Assembly: GCA_031292145.1 (NCBI GenBank)
Contig: JARLHR010000111.1
Span: 1-64,000, forward strand
Length of the DNA: 64,000 nucleotides
Source: Clostridium sp.
GTDB lineage: Bacteria > Bacillota > Clostridia > Clostridiales > Clostridiaceae
Reading direction: 5' to 3'
Below the pieces are notes generated by a model. The model did no database searches and was not told where the DNA came from. It saw only the letters and a program-made list of their open reading frames with translations. This document shows, in pieces, positions 63,933 through 64,000 of this stretch (position 1 is its first letter; each line of letters starts with the position of its first letter). The position numbers and the translations under genes were made by a program.

Positions 63933-64000
63933 TTAATGAGTACTGAGAATTGATATTTGTAAACATTAAATTGATAAAAAGGTATGAGAGTTAGTTGCTG

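Overview
The window is AT-rich, uses ATG, GTG and TTG starts behind strong AGGAGG-type ribosome-binding sites, and encodes anaerobe and spore-former proteins (reverse rubrerythrin, DUF1540 protein, CotA-like oxidase, clostridial cell-wall-binding repeats). It fits a solventogenic Clostridium sensu stricto such as the C. beijerinckii group; the species is an inference.

Layout. 1-12.8 kb: ordinary small transcription units (DUF2975 membrane protein with XRE regulator, PPOX protein, HxlR regulator, reverse rubrerythrin, HAD phosphatase, small alarmone synthetase, nitroreductase, YjbQ, D-lactate dehydrogenase, ASCH protein, azoreductase), spaced by two families of palindromic repeats. 12.9-40.5 kb: a coherent sulfur-acquisition region. 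40.9-46.4 kb: proline-rich protein, spore-coat-type multicopper oxidase behind a sigma-K-like promoter, and a broken DUF255 gene. 46.5-54.2 kb: two-component system, beta-helix lipoprotein, ABC exporter and an orphan sugar-binding protein. 54.7-63.8 kb: regulators with two isochorismatase-family hydrolases, a QueG-like Fe-S protein, DUF488, L,D-transpeptidase, GNAT, a structured RNA candidate with its own promoter and terminator, a radical SAM/SPASM protein and a HExxH membrane protein.

The system of interest is the 12.9-40.5 kb region. It carries two different nitrogenase-like DK pairs (16156-18929 and 29399-32311), one NifH-type reductase (22192-23046), a stand-alone NifB-type radical SAM protein (26059-26931) and a NifX-domain protein (25565-25918). 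No nifE, nifN, nifV or G-subunit gene is visible here. Interleaved are a cystine-type ABC transporter, a MetNIQ importer, the reverse transsulfuration pair mccBA, a YezD-type protein behind a T-box with an apparent Cys specifier, and a peptide ABC importer with two gamma-glutamyl hydrolases. This composition points to reductive C-S chemistry in the manner of methylthio-alkane reductase (MarBHDK) rather than N2 fixation: import sulfur compounds, cleave C-S bonds with the DK enzymes, and route the sulfur to cysteine.

Regulation seems layered. A CymR-like operator motif ending in GGAATTG recurs at four promoters. A short hairpin-plus-terminator leader recurs four times, at the head of each nitrogenase-like unit and once after the first DK pair. 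I do not recognise this leader as a known riboswitch, and it may be a new attenuator class. Several genes are broken: HxlR (nonsense), DUF255 (21-nt insertion with two TAG codons), a small gene at 9144 (frameshift), and a gene just upstream of nifH (two frameshifts).
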